64,000 nt of DNA from assembly GCA_903892995.1 (NCBI GenBank), contig CAITKP010000092.1, positions 1 to 64,000 on the forward strand, in the 5' to 3' direction. The number at the start of each line of letters is the position of its first letter. Positions within the stretch are counted from its first letter, which is position 1. This DNA comes from an uncultured Campylobacterales bacterium. GTDB taxonomy: Bacteria > Campylobacterota > Campylobacteria > Campylobacterales > Sulfurimonadaceae. Below are positions 52,867-62,555 of the stretch, piece after piece. The position numbers and the translations under genes are program-made. Under the pieces are notes generated by a model. It worked only from the letters and a program-made list of their open reading frames with translations, did no database searches and was not told the DNA's origin.

Positions 52867-53604
52867 ATGAAAAAAATTATAGAAGTAAAAGATCTTTATA
52901 CCCAGTTTGACAATAAAATTGTCCACGCAGGACTTAATTTTCATATCAACGAGGGTGAGATATATGGGATTTTAGGCCCAAGTGGATGCGGAAAAAGCAC
53001 AGTTTTAAGAGAGATGGTAATGCTTCAAGAGTTCAAACAAGGCTCGATTAATATTTTAGGGCATGATATCTCAGATATCTCTTATGATGAAGCGCAAGAG
53101 CTTCGAAAAAATTGGGGTGTGCTTTTTCAAGGCGGAGCACTTTTTTCCTCTTTGACACTCTATGAAAATATTGCACTTCCCTTGCTCGAATACACAAAAT
53201 TGGATAAAAATCTCATCTCCGAGATAGTTGCATATAAGATAGATATTGTAGGTTTAAAAGCTCAAGACGCTTATCTCTATCCTTCACAAATCAGTGGAGG
53301 GATGAAGAAAAAAGCAGCTTTAGCACGCGCTCTAGCACTTGATCCAAAACTGCTCTTTTTAGATGAACCCACCTCTGGGCTCGATCCGATTTCAGCTAGA
53401 GAGTTTGATCGGCTTATTTTAAAGCTTAGAGAGCTTTTGAACCTCAGTGTTGTGATGGTTTCACATGATCTAAAATCGATTTATGATACACTTGATCGAG
53501 CAGCTGTTATTGACAATAAAATCATCACAGCAGAGGGTAAAATCGAAGAGATTATTGTGATGGAAAATCCTTTTATACAAACATTTTTTAAGGCAGAGAT
53601 ATGA
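52867..53604 (+). CDS. mlaF: MlaF-type ABC ATPase
   Basis: The 245-residue ATPase has Walker A GPSGCGKST, Q-loop FQGGALFSSLTLYENI, signature ISGGMKKKAALARAL, Walker B LLFLDEPTSGLDP and the switch His in VSHD. FQGGALF and ISGGM are typical of the Mla/Mkl branch. It begins directly after the mlaE stop. Confidence 0.94.
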   Translation: MKKIIEVKDLYTQFDNKIVHAGLNFHINEGEIYGILGPSGCGKSTVLREMVMLQEFKQGSINILGHDISDISYDEAQELRKNWGVLFQGGALFSSLTLYENIALPLLEYTKLDKNLISEIVAYKIDIVGLKAQDAYLYPSQISGGMKKKAALARALALDPKLLFLDEPTSGLDPISAREFDRLILKLRELLNLSVVMVSHDLKSIYDTLDRAAVIDNKIITAEGKIEEIIVMENPFIQTFFKAEI

Positions 53605-54566
53605 ATAACAAAGTCAATTACACTTTTGTAGGTTCCATAGTTTTAGCTATTTTAGTGGCGATGATTTTTGCTATTTACTGGTTGATGAAACCCTCCGATG
53701 AGAGTAAGCAAAAAAACTATCTTATCTATTTCAATGAGTCAGTTTCAGGGCTTAATATTAACTCCCCTGTAAAATATAGAGGTGTCAATGTCGGAAAAGT
53801 TGAAGAGATCCATATCAGCAGTAAAAACACTCAAGAGATTGAAGTTTTAGTCTCTATCATTGCAACGACACCTATTAAAGAGTCCACAGTTGCAACTCTC
53901 AACGCTCAGGGAATTACAGGGCTTGTTTTTATTGATCTTTCACTTGGAGATCAAAACTCGGCTGATCTTGTGCAAGGTGCAAATGATAAATATCCAGTGA
54001 TTCACTCAAAACCCTCACTCTTTCAAAGGTTTGAAAACTCTGTTGGAAGTATGACGGAAAAGCTCTCAGGTACGCTTGATGGAACAAATGCACTTTTAAA
54101 AGAGCAAAATCAAAAAAGTATTACGATGACTTTGCAAGAATCACAAGAGTTTATGCGTAAAATGAATCTTTTGTTGGATGAAAAAAGCATTGCACATCTG
54201 CATAGTACAATGGAACATCTCGATAATATCACAACAAAGATGGATACACAGATGATGCCAAAAATGGATCAATTGATGGATAAAAGTGGGCATTTTGCAG
54301 ATACTGTATCTGTTTCTATGGCTTCAGTCGCAAGCAGTTATCAGGTGATTCAAGGCTCTATGGCTGAGTTTCGCAGGGCTATAAAAGATGGAGAGTTCAA
54401 TGTCAAAGATATCTCAAAAGGCACCGTGAGCAATCTCAACACCTCTCTTGGTGCTTTGCAAGATGTGATGCTGCAACTTGAGGGTATCCTCAAAAAATAT
54501 GAGGATAGTCCAAACGATATGCTCTTTAAAAAGCAGGAGATTAAAAAAGGTCCAGGAGAAAAATGA
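53601..54566 (+). CDS. mlaD: MlaD/MCE-domain periplasmic lipid-binding protein
   Basis: The 321-residue protein has one N-terminal membrane helix (TFVGSIVLAILVAMIFAIYWL), an MCE domain (YLIYFNESVSGLNINSPVKYRGVNVGKVEEI) and long coiled-coil helices after residue 150. MCE proteins form hexameric tunnels for lipids. It overlaps mlaF by four bases and the next lipoprotein by four. Confidence 0.92.
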   Translation: MNNKVNYTFVGSIVLAILVAMIFAIYWLMKPSDESKQKNYLIYFNESVSGLNINSPVKYRGVNVGKVEEIHISSKNTQEIEVLVSIIATTPIKESTVATLNAQGITGLVFIDLSLGDQNSADLVQGANDKYPVIHSKPSLFQRFENSVGSMTEKLSGTLDGTNALLKEQNQKSITMTLQESQEFMRKMNLLLDEKSIAHLHSTMEHLDNITTKMDTQMMPKMDQLMDKSGHFADTVSVSMASVASSYQVIQGSMAEFRRAIKDGEFNVKDISKGTVSNLNTSLGALQDVMLQLEGILKKYEDSPNDMLFKKQEIKKGPGEK

Positions 54567-55180
54567 TGAAAAAGATACTATTTTATACTTTGATTTTACT
54601 ATTTGTGTCTGGGTGTTCACTTCAAACAAAAGTAGCAGCTCATACGCAATATAGGCTTCAAACCACAAAACAAACACAAATTTTTGCGGCGAATACTTGC
54701 AAGGAAGATCTCCTCGGACTTAAAAATATCATCAGCTATGATCCAATCGCGACACGATCCATCTACTATCAAGTCGGGGAAAATGAGCTCGCTTCATATT
54801 CTGAATCAAACTGGGAATCTCCACTTTTTAAAACAGTAGAATCATCACTCATTAGCAATCTCAGAGATGCAAATATTTTTAAAGATGTTGTTGTTTCACG
54901 CTCATTTGCAAAGCCAGATTATATTTTAGAGTATAGCGTTGGTGAGTTTATCCAACATTTTAGCGAGGATATGAAAAGCTCTTATGTCTTGGTTAATATT
55001 CACTTTACTCTGCTTGATAACAAAACCTCAAAACTTCTTTACACAACAACTATAGAGAAGAAAATTCCTGCAAAAACACTTGATGCAAAAGGCGGCGTCA
55101 TCGCACTGCAAGAAGCGCTAGGCGAAGTAATGAAGGATACAAATATTTGGCTCAATACCCAATGTGAAAAAGGGCTTTAA
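54563..55180 (+). CDS. ABC-type transport auxiliary lipoprotein (DUF330-like)
   Basis: The 205-residue protein has a lipobox (LFVSGC, Cys about 19). The mature part YRLQTTKQ, RSIYYQVGENELASYSESNWESPLFKTVESSLISNL fits the ABC_trans_aux/PqiC-like family, which anchors MCE systems at the outer membrane. Position after mlaD supports this. ATG 54566 is an alternative start. Confidence 0.85.
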   Translation: MMKKILFYTLILLFVSGCSLQTKVAAHTQYRLQTTKQTQIFAANTCKEDLLGLKNIISYDPIATRSIYYQVGENELASYSESNWESPLFKTVESSLISNLRDANIFKDVVVSRSFAKPDYILEYSVGEFIQHFSEDMKSSYVLVNIHFTLLDNKTSKLLYTTTIEKKIPAKTLDAKGGVIALQEALGEVMKDTNIWLNTQCEKGL

Positions 55181-55182
55181 AG

Positions 55183-56484
55183 ATGGATGAACAGCTCTAT
55201 AAATCTCGCAGAACTACATATCTAGCAAGGATGAAAAAGAGGAGCATTGCGCTCTTTTTTAGTGCGCCATTAAAGACAAGATCCAATGATACAGAGTATC
55301 CATACAGACAAGACAGTGACTTTTATTATCTTACTGGTTTTAAAGAGGATAACTCTGTATTACTCTTAATAAAAGAGAAAAATTCTACTCAAGAGATTTT
55401 ATTTGTTCAAAAAAAGGATCCTACTTTAGAGCTTTGGACTGGCAAACGTCTTGGAGAAAAAGAGGCAAAAAAGAGATTTCTGGTAGATAAAGTTTATACG
55501 ACAGAGGAGTTACATGTAAGGGTAAATAACTCTCTTTTGGGTAAGAAAAAGTTCTATCTTGATCTCGTTTGTGAAGAGAAAAATCTTTTACATGTAAGGA
55601 AATTGATAAAAAAAAGAGTAAAAAAATCTTTATACAAAAAGAGCACGTTACATGTAAGAGATATTTCACAAAAGATGAGAGCTATAAAAACCTCACATGA
55701 GATTGAACTTATCAAAAAAGCACTTATGATTACAAAAGATGCCCACCATAAAGTGATGGCGATGCCAAAGATAGGGAGATTTGAGTATGAACTCCAAGCT
55801 GAATTTGAGTATGAGTTTAAGAAAAATGGAGCGTATAGTGATGCTTATACAACAATCATCGCAGGTGGAGATAATGGCAATACTCTGCACTATATCAACA
55901 ACTCACAAAAGCTCATTGACACAGAGCTGATTTTAATCGATGCAGGATGCGAATATGAGATGTACGCAAGCGATATCACACGGACAATTCCTGTAAATGG
56001 CAAGTTTAGTGAAGCACAAAAAGAGGTTTATGAACTTGTGCTTGCTACTGAGATGAAAGTAATAGAAACGATTCAAGAGGGTGTTTTAAGAAGTGATTTA
56101 CAGCTGATGGCAAGAGAGCTTTTGTGCGAGGGCATGGTTGCACTTGGCATTTTAGAGGGTGATGTCGCAGAGCTAATCAAAGAGGAAAAAGATAGAAAAT
56201 ATTTTCCTCATGGAATAGGGCATTGGATGGGACTTGACGTTCACGATCCCTGTCCATATAAAGATAAAAAAGGCAGAGAGATTCCCCTTGCTGATGGGAT
56301 GGTGATGACAATAGAACCAGGGCTTTATCTGCCTTTGGATGATGCAAATTTGCCAGAGAAATATAGAGGGATTGCGGTGAGAATCGAGGATAATATCTTA
56401 GTGACAAAAGAGGGTTATGAAAACCTCTCTTTTGGTATTGCTAAAACTGTAGAGGAGATTGAAGCGCTCTATTCGCGCACATAA
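55183..56484 (+). CDS. pepP: Xaa-Pro aminopeptidase (PepP-like)
   Basis: The 433-residue M24 peptidase has an N-terminal aminopeptidase P domain (to about 165) and the pita-bread domain with metal ligands in LIDAGCEYEMYASDITRTIP, HGIGHWMGLDVHD, TIEPGLY and RIEDNILV. It removes N-terminal residues before proline. Within 150 bases of the N-terminal domain three palindrome copies occur, giving ELHVRVN, LLHVRKL and TLHVRDI. It ends the long plus-strand run; its stop overlaps the convergent gene by 16 bases. Confidence 0.93.
   Translation: MDEQLYKSRRTTYLARMKKRSIALFFSAPLKTRSNDTEYPYRQDSDFYYLTGFKEDNSVLLLIKEKNSTQEILFVQKKDPTLELWTGKRLGEKEAKKRFLVDKVYTTEELHVRVNNSLLGKKKFYLDLVCEEKNLLHVRKLIKKRVKKSLYKKSTLHVRDISQKMRAIKTSHEIELIKKALMITKDAHHKVMAMPKIGRFEYELQAEFEYEFKKNGAYSDAYTTIIAGGDNGNTLHYINNSQKLIDTELILIDAGCEYEMYASDITRTIPVNGKFSEAQKEVYELVLATEMKVIETIQEGVLRSDLQLMARELLCEGMVALGILEGDVAELIKEEKDRKYFPHGIGHWMGLDVHDPCPYKDKKGREIPLADGMVMTIEPGLYLPLDDANLPEKYRGIAVRIEDNILVTKEGYENLSFGIAKTVEEIEALYSRT
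55510..55657. repeat. three iterated palindromes inside pepP
   Basis: Perfect TTACATGTAA copies begin at 55510, 55588 and 55648, all read as LHVR. This is the densest cluster in the window. Confidence 0.9.
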
Positions 56485-56900
56485 CTCCAGCCAGTTAAAG
56501 ACTCTTTAGTTACCTCTTCAAAAGCATCAGAAGCAGCTAAAAAATCGATTACATGTAAAGCAATATAGGGAATAGAATTTTGATCCGCAGCTTTTACTAA
56601 AAGCATCGGCATTGGCGTGTCGTGGGTTGTATTTGCAAAACCTACAGGCATGATTTGGCTCATCACTTCAGCAGATGTACTGATTTTATAATCTTGACAA
56701 AATTTATCAAAAATCATCTCTTTTATCTCTTGTGAAAAATGCTCTTGCGTATTTAAAAATATGCTTACATGTACAGGTGTTTTGGCAAAATGCTCAGGTG
56801 CGGGAGTTGCCATGATAATATATTCAACTCCCTCAAGAAGTGCCTCAATCTCGTTGATTTCTAAATAATGATTTGTTTTAATAGCGTGATGTTGTTGCAT
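56469..56900 (-). CDS. conserved protein of unknown function
   Basis: The 143-residue protein has no signal peptide. ALLEGVEYIIMATPAPEHFAKTPVHVSIFLN and IPYIALHVIDFLAASDAFEEV alternate strands and helices, but no family is recognised. It is encoded eleven bases behind another unknown gene, likely as an operon. Two palindrome copies (56549, 56766) encode LHV and VHV. Confidence 0.6.
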   Translation of the reverse strand: MQQHHAIKTNHYLEINEIEALLEGVEYIIMATPAPEHFAKTPVHVSIFLNTQEHFSQEIKEMIFDKFCQDYKISTSAEVMSQIMPVGFANTTHDTPMPMLLVKAADQNSIPYIALHVIDFLAASDAFEEVTKESLTGWSYVRE

Positions 56901-56911
56901 AATAGACTCCT

Positions 56912-57385
56912 TTATAAAAGCGATTTTACAACATTTTTAACGCCTTGATGCACGTTATAGTTTGCAATTGGAAAATCTAAATCCTCATTTTGCATATTGA
57001 CATTGTATTTTGCAAGGTAAGTCGCTAAAAGAGTAACATCTATTGTTTTATATGCCTCACACTGCTCTTTGGTTAATGAAGTGCGCATAAGAGCGGCGTT
57101 TTCATTTGATTTTTGGATTGTAAAGGCGAGCATTTTTAGACTTACAAAATCCATCCACTCTAAAAAAAGTTCAGGAGTAAGAGAATCTTTAAATTTTCCT
57201 TGTGGATCAAAAAGCAGATTTTGATCGCGCAGAGGCACTAAAATGGAGAGAGTGGCTTGTGAAAAAGGGATCACCTTGTCAAGCCAAAAAGGTGATTCGT
57301 TTCTACCTTGAAGAGTAATATCAAGAGCGGTTGCAATATCATCAGCCGATTTTGTACTAAAAAGTTCCAATGTTGCTTGATTCAT
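56912..57385 (-). CDS. conserved protein of unknown function
   Basis: From ATG 57383-57385 the protein has 157 residues, mostly helical and soluble (NQATLELFSTKSADDIATAL, FWLDKVIPFSQATLSILV). No family is recognised. A longer in-frame start at 57421 has no ribosome site. It diverges from glnK, sharing a 120-base upstream region. Confidence 0.6.
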   Translation of the reverse strand: MNQATLELFSTKSADDIATALDITLQGRNESPFWLDKVIPFSQATLSILVPLRDQNLLFDPQGKFKDSLTPELFLEWMDFVSLKMLAFTIQKSNENAALMRTSLTKEQCEAYKTIDVTLLATYLAKYNVNMQNEDLDFPIANYNVHQGVKNVVKSLL

Positions 57386-57430
57386 AGGGTATTGCCTTAT
57401 TTTTTTGCGCAAATATAGCATATTGTTTAA

Positions 57431-57844
<414 letters not shown>

Positions 57845-57846
57845 AT

Positions 57847-59025
57847 ATGGCAGCTATGGATTTTAAATATATAATAGATACTTTTTTTATGCTTTTTTCC
57901 ATGGTGCTTATTATTTTTATGGTGCCAGGTTTTGCGATGCTTGAAGCAGGGCTTGTCCGTACTAAAAATGTCACAGCAGTCTTAACGACAAATGTAATGA
58001 TTTATGCGGTTGCATCAACCGCTTTTTTACTTGTCGGATATGAGCTTGCATTTGGAACATGGGTAAAAGTAGAGTACAGTATGTGGGCGGCATTTTTGTT
58101 TCAGATGGCCTTTGTTGGTAAGACGATCAACATCATGAGCGGCGGTGTGAGCGAGCGTGTTCGTATGATCCCACTTGCTATTTTTGCTGTGGTAATGGGT
58201 GGCGTGATTTATCCCTTAGCGGTCAATATTAGCTGGGGTGCGGATTTTCTAAAAGGCACAGCTTTAGATATCCATGCAATGCACGATCTTGCAGGGTCGA
58301 GTGTTATTCACTCAACAGGTGGCTGGGCGCTTTTAGCTGCAATCTTAATTATTGGTTCTCGTAAGGGCAGATATAAAAACGATCTCATTAAAGTTATCCC
58401 TGCATCAAATATCCCTTTAGTTGTTCTTGGCGGGCTTCTTTTATGGATTGGTTGGTTTGGATTTAATGGCGGTTCGGTAGGCTCTATTTCAAGTAAAGAG
58501 ATGGCTGACAGCGTTGCTTTGACTATCCTCAATACAAACACAGCAGGTCTTGCTGGTGCGATTGTAGCGGGTGTCATTATGTATGTGAGATACCGACTTT
58601 TTGATATTACGATGATTTTAAATGGTGCACTTGGTGGACTTGTAGCTATCACCGCGGGTGCTGATCTTTTTGATATCTATACTCCTATCTTAATCGGTAC
58701 GATTGGGGGAGCATTAGTCGTTTTTGCGATTCCTCTTTTTGATAAATTCAGATTAGATGATCCTGTTGGTGCGCTTTCTGTACACCTTGTCAATGGGATT
58801 TGGGGAACGGTTGCTGTTGGGATTTTTGTAGATAAAATCTCTCTGCTAGATCAACTCAAAGGTGTGGCAGTTATAGCAGTTTTTACTTTTAGTGTTTCTT
58901 ATATGGTGCTTTATAGTATCAACAAACTTGTACCATTCCGTGCTGAAGATGATATGCAACTTCAAGGTATGGATGTCGTTGAGTGCGGTGTGGAAGCCTA
59001 TCCAGAATTTAAACGTGCTATTTAG
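57847..59025 (+). CDS. amtB: ammonium transporter AmtB
   Basis: The 392-residue channel has eleven membrane helices, no cleaved leader visible, FMVPGFAMLEAGLVRTKN at TM1, the twin His in LAGSSVIHSTGG and LSVHLVNGIWG, and the pore Trp/Phe around GWFGFNGGS. It imports ammonium. It is one operon with glnK. Confidence 0.96.
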   Translation: MAAMDFKYIIDTFFMLFSMVLIIFMVPGFAMLEAGLVRTKNVTAVLTTNVMIYAVASTAFLLVGYELAFGTWVKVEYSMWAAFLFQMAFVGKTINIMSGGVSERVRMIPLAIFAVVMGGVIYPLAVNISWGADFLKGTALDIHAMHDLAGSSVIHSTGGWALLAAILIIGSRKGRYKNDLIKVIPASNIPLVVLGGLLLWIGWFGFNGGSVGSISSKEMADSVALTILNTNTAGLAGAIVAGVIMYVRYRLFDITMILNGALGGLVAITAGADLFDIYTPILIGTIGGALVVFAIPLFDKFRLDDPVGALSVHLVNGIWGTVAVGIFVDKISLLDQLKGVAVIAVFTFSVSYMVLYSINKLVPFRAEDDMQLQGMDVVECGVEAYPEFKRAI

Positions 59026-59070
59026 CATAACTTAACAAATGTGTAACAATTGCTACGGTATCATTGCAAA

Positions 59071-59781
59071 ATGAACCGTCGCAACTCTTTTCTTATATCT
59101 TTTTTTATTCATCTACTTCTTTTAATACTTGTTTTCGTTGTATATAAGTCAATAACCCCCTCAAAAAAAGAGCAGATAAGAGTTCCTATCAAACTCTCAC
59201 AATGTATGGTTTCAAACTCTACATGTAAGGCAAAAGAGAGCCTCAAAGAGGAGCCAAAAAAAGTAGAAAAAGAGTTCAAATCTCAACCGATACAAAAGAG
59301 TATAAAAGAGCAGCCAAAACTTCCACAAGAGCAAAAAAGCTCTCCTGTACAAAACAGCTCTGTCCCTCCAATGATAGAAGAAAAAACGCTCAAAGATGTT
59401 CCAAAAGAGCAAGTTGTAGTTACTCAAAAAACGCTACAAAAACCTCCTCAATCAGAGATAAAAAATACCACTCCAAAAGAGCAAGCTCCAAAGTCAACCG
59501 GACAAGAGTATATGAAAACAAATATTTCTGCGATTATTGCGATGCTTCATGAGAATTTTTACTATCCTTCAAATGCGAGGAAGAGAGGTATTCAAGGGGA
59601 AGTTGTGGTAAAATTTACGCTTTGTAAAAATAGGGAGATCAAAGATATCAAAGTATCTAAAGATGCACCAGAGATTTTAAGTAAAGCTGCTATAAACACC
59701 ATAGAAAGTTTAAACCAAAAACTCCCAGCGCCAGCAGAAGAGTTGGTTTTGGAGCTTCCTATCGATTATAAATTACACTAA
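59071..59781 (+). CDS. tonB: TonB energy-transducing protein
   Basis: From ATG 59071 the protein has 236 residues: an N-terminal membrane helix (FLISFFIHLLLLILVFVVY), a long Pro/Lys/Gln/Glu-rich periplasmic linker (about 40-150) and the TonB C-terminal domain (NFYYPSNARKRGIQGEVVVKFTLCKN...PAEELVLELPIDYKL). It transmits proton-motive force to outer-membrane receptors. No exbBD is next to it. A palindrome core at 59220 encodes STCK. Confidence 0.92.
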   Translation: MNRRNSFLISFFIHLLLLILVFVVYKSITPSKKEQIRVPIKLSQCMVSNSTCKAKESLKEEPKKVEKEFKSQPIQKSIKEQPKLPQEQKSSPVQNSSVPPMIEEKTLKDVPKEQVVVTQKTLQKPPQSEIKNTTPKEQAPKSTGQEYMKTNISAIIAMLHENFYYPSNARKRGIQGEVVVKFTLCKNREIKDIKVSKDAPEILSKAAINTIESLNQKLPAPAEELVLELPIDYKLH

Positions 59782-59789
59782 GGATTCGT

Positions 59790-60209
59790 ATGAAAAAAAT
59801 AGTATTAATGCTCTTTTTGGCTCTCTCATTGTGGGCAAATGAAGCAAGTAAAGCGGCAATGGAATTGGGCTATATTAACTCGTATGCAGAGGGAATAGCA
59901 AAAGCAAAAAAAGAGCATAAAATGATGATGCTTGTGCTTGTAAGAGATGGATGCCATTGGTGCAAAAAATTTGAAGCCCAGACACTCAAAGATAACAATA
60001 TCAAAAGTGCTTTAGATGGTTTTGTAAAAGTTTTAATGGATAGAAGTGAAGCTATGCCTGAGCGATTTCATACAAACTTTATTCCAACGACCTACTTTAT
60101 AGATCCAAAAACAGAAAAAAGTGTTTGGGAGCTCGCAGGATTTAAAGAGCCAAAAGAGTTTGGCGAGGATATCAACGCAGCGCGCACAGAGTATAAAACT
60201 AAAAAATAG
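59790..60209 (+). CDS. thioredoxin-like periplasmic protein
   Basis: The 139-residue protein has a signal peptide (IVLMLFLALSLWA) and a thioredoxin fold with the redox site RDGCHWCKKFE and a cis-Pro in FIPTTYFID. The type is DUF255/thioredoxin_7 (SoxW-like). It would reduce or form disulfides in the periplasm; partner unknown. It converges with the kinase gene, two bases apart, with no terminator visible. Confidence 0.88.
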   Translation: MKKIVLMLFLALSLWANEASKAAMELGYINSYAEGIAKAKKEHKMMMLVLVRDGCHWCKKFEAQTLKDNNIKSALDGFVKVLMDRSEAMPERFHTNFIPTTYFIDPKTEKSVWELAGFKEPKEFGEDINAARTEYKTKK

Positions 60210-60211
60210 TT

Positions 60212-61600
60212 TTATGTAAGAGGGATTTGCACTCTAAAGGTCGCTCCCTCGTACTGATTGAGAAAGTCAATCTTCCCTCCGATATGGCTCTCTATGATCA
60301 TTTTACTCATATATAAACCGATGCCCGTTCCATTTTTCCCTTTTGTGCTAAAGTAGGGTTCAAAAATTTTCTCTTTGATCTCCTCGTCAACACCTCCTGC
60401 ATAATCTTTTACGATAATTAGAAGATACTTATCATCCTTATAATATTCTACTTCAATCTCTATAAGGGCATTTTTGGCTTGAGTGATTATGTTTGCATCT
60501 ATGGCATTGTTGATGAGATTTATAAGTACTTGTACAAGTTCATTGGCATGCGTATTGATAACAATATCATCGCTACATGTAAGGCTAATCTCTATGTGAT
60601 ATGCCTGCGCTTTTGGCATGCTAAAGCTTAACGCTCTTTTGATGATCTTATCAACTTCAATACTCTCTTTCTTTTTATTTGGCTCAAAGAAGCTTTGAAA
60701 ATCATCGATAGTTTCAGAAAGATAGAGAATCGTGTCTGAGATAGTTTCTAATTTTTTCAAAACCTCACTTGGCTCTATCTCTCTTAACATTGAATTGATC
60801 TTAAGATTGGAGATGCCTAGCGTGATATTTGAAAGTGGCTGTCTCCATTGGTGGGCGATCATACTGATCATTTCGCCCATCGCTGCATGGCGTGACTGCG
60901 AGAGAATGATTCTGTCTTTTTTTAAAAGTTCATTTACCTTTTGTTCAACCTGAATCTCAAGATTTTGGTTCATCACTAAAAGCTCTCTTGTCTTTTGATC
61001 TACCTCTGCTTGAAGCAGGTTTGAAAAGTTTTCAAGTTCATTATTTTGAATTCGGATGGTTTCTTCATACTCATCGATCTTATTGCGATAAAGTTGGATG
61101 ATGATGGAGATAATGATGAGATCAAGTGAAAGATAAGAGATCTGAAACAAACTGTAATAAGTGGGGATAAAAGGCTGAAAATTAACTATAAACATCGTTG
61201 CTAAAAATGCACTTATCCAATAAAATCCATGCTTATCTGTAAAGTACAATAAAACTATCGGATAGGTAAATATCCAGATATGTTTGAGTTCACTTGGTAC
61301 ATGAAAAAGGATGAGAAGATTGAAAAAAATGAGATATTCAAGACATAAAACAGTTGTAATGGTCTCAAAATATTTTCTATCTATTCGAAGGATAAAGGTT
61401 GAAAATATATTAAATAGGACAATCCCCAGTTCAGCATAAGCAAGAGCAACATCATTTGAGATTAGGTTGTGAAAAGCAGCATAAAGGAGTGCAAAGGAAG
61501 AGAGTACAAAAGAGATATTGACCATACTGTAACGGCTTTGTATCTTATGCTCACCTTCATCAAAAACAAGGCCGCTTGTTAAAAAATTATTTAGCTTCAT
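60212..61600 (-). CDS. sensor histidine kinase with multi-helix membrane input
   Basis: The 462-residue kinase has five to six membrane helices in its first 175 residues (an integral sensor region), a coiled-coil (IRIQNNELENFSNLLQAEVDQK), the H box MIAHQWRQPLSNITLG (HQWRQPL type, common in Campylobacterota), N box LINNAIDANI, KDYAGGVDEEI and GTGIGLYMSK. All catalytic motifs are intact. No regulator is adjacent. A palindrome core at 60574 encodes LTCS. Confidence 0.88.
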   Translation of the reverse strand: MKLNNFLTSGLVFDEGEHKIQSRYSMVNISFVLSSFALLYAAFHNLISNDVALAYAELGIVLFNIFSTFILRIDRKYFETITTVLCLEYLIFFNLLILFHVPSELKHIWIFTYPIVLLYFTDKHGFYWISAFLATMFIVNFQPFIPTYYSLFQISYLSLDLIIISIIIQLYRNKIDEYEETIRIQNNELENFSNLLQAEVDQKTRELLVMNQNLEIQVEQKVNELLKKDRIILSQSRHAAMGEMISMIAHQWRQPLSNITLGISNLKINSMLREIEPSEVLKKLETISDTILYLSETIDDFQSFFEPNKKKESIEVDKIIKRALSFSMPKAQAYHIEISLTCSDDIVINTHANELVQVLINLINNAIDANIITQAKNALIEIEVEYYKDDKYLLIIVKDYAGGVDEEIKEKIFEPYFSTKGKNGTGIGLYMSKMIIESHIGGKIDFLNQYEGATFRVQIPLT

Positions 61601-61619
61601 CTGATTTCTATCTCCTTAC

Positions 61620-62555
61620 TTAAGGTATGTAAATTTTATCTAAAAGCTCATTGTACTCATCACGCGCATCACTGTCAAGCGTGATACCGCCACCGCTTTT
61701 ATAAACAATCGTGCCATTTTGATTTTCCATAAAACGGATCATCACCGCACTTTGAAAAGAACTTCCATCAAACACGCCAAAAACACCGCTAAAATAGCCT
61801 CGCTCATAATTTTCTATCTCTTGGATAAGTTCAACTGTTTTTCGTTTTGGTGTTCCGCTTATACTTCCAGCAGGAAGAAGCTTTTTTAGGATGTATGAAA
61901 GATTTTCTCTCCAATCATCTGAAAGTTTTGCGACTATTTTTGAGCTTACATGTAAGAGTTTTTTCTCTCCCGCATTGATGAGTTGCGTATAGCGAAATTT
62001 CTCTACCTGTACATCATTTGCGACTATGCCTAGATCATTTCTCAAAAGATCCACGATCATCACATGCTCTGCCATCTCTTTTTCATTTTCTAAAATAATC
62101 TCTTTAGCATTGTTGATAGAAGCGTCGATAGTGCCTTTCATTGGATAGGTTTCAATGATATTGTCTTTGATTGTGATAAATCGCTCGGGAGAAAAACAGA
62201 GAAACTCCTCTTTGTAACGCAACTTAAATGGTGCGTTTGCATAGGTGAAAATCTCTTTAAAACTATGCTTACATGTAAGCTTTGTAGGTGCTGTGAGATT
62301 GAAAAGATAGCTGTTTCCGCTTTTGATATTTTCTATCACTTTATCAAATTTTTTTTTATACTCTTCAAATGAGAGAGGAAATTTTAAAAGCGAAAGATTG
62401 TGTTTTTTATAAGTAAAATTTTCATCGAAACTAAATTCTATATCATGTTCTGCAAGAGAGTTTAGTTCAAAAACATGAAAGTGGGAAGCTTTAAAATCGG
62501 TAAAAAAGAGAAAGGGTTCTCCAGCAGATGCCAGAGAATCAAGTTTATCAAGCAT
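61620..62555 (-). CDS. pabB: aminodeoxychorismate synthase component I
   Basis: The 311-residue chorismate-binding enzyme lacks the N-terminal extension of E. coli PabB, as common in this lineage. The motifs [34 protein letters not shown] and YFSGVFG are complete. It makes 4-amino-4-deoxychorismate for folate. Anthranilate synthase TrpE is less likely given size and PAGSISG. It overlaps pyrB by eight bases. Palindrome copies at 61946 and 62269 encode LHVS and LTCK. Confidence 0.88.
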   Translation of the reverse strand: MLDKLDSLASAGEPFLFFTDFKASHFHVFELNSLAEHDIEFSFDENFTYKKHNLSLLKFPLSFEEYKKKFDKVIENIKSGNSYLFNLTAPTKLTCKHSFKEIFTYANAPFKLRYKEEFLCFSPERFITIKDNIIETYPMKGTIDASINNAKEIILENEKEMAEHVMIVDLLRNDLGIVANDVQVEKFRYTQLINAGEKKLLHVSSKIVAKLSDDWRENLSYILKKLLPAGSISGTPKRKTVELIQEIENYERGYFSGVFGVFDGSSFQSAVMIRFMENQNGTIVYKSGGGITLDSDARDEYNELLDKIYIP

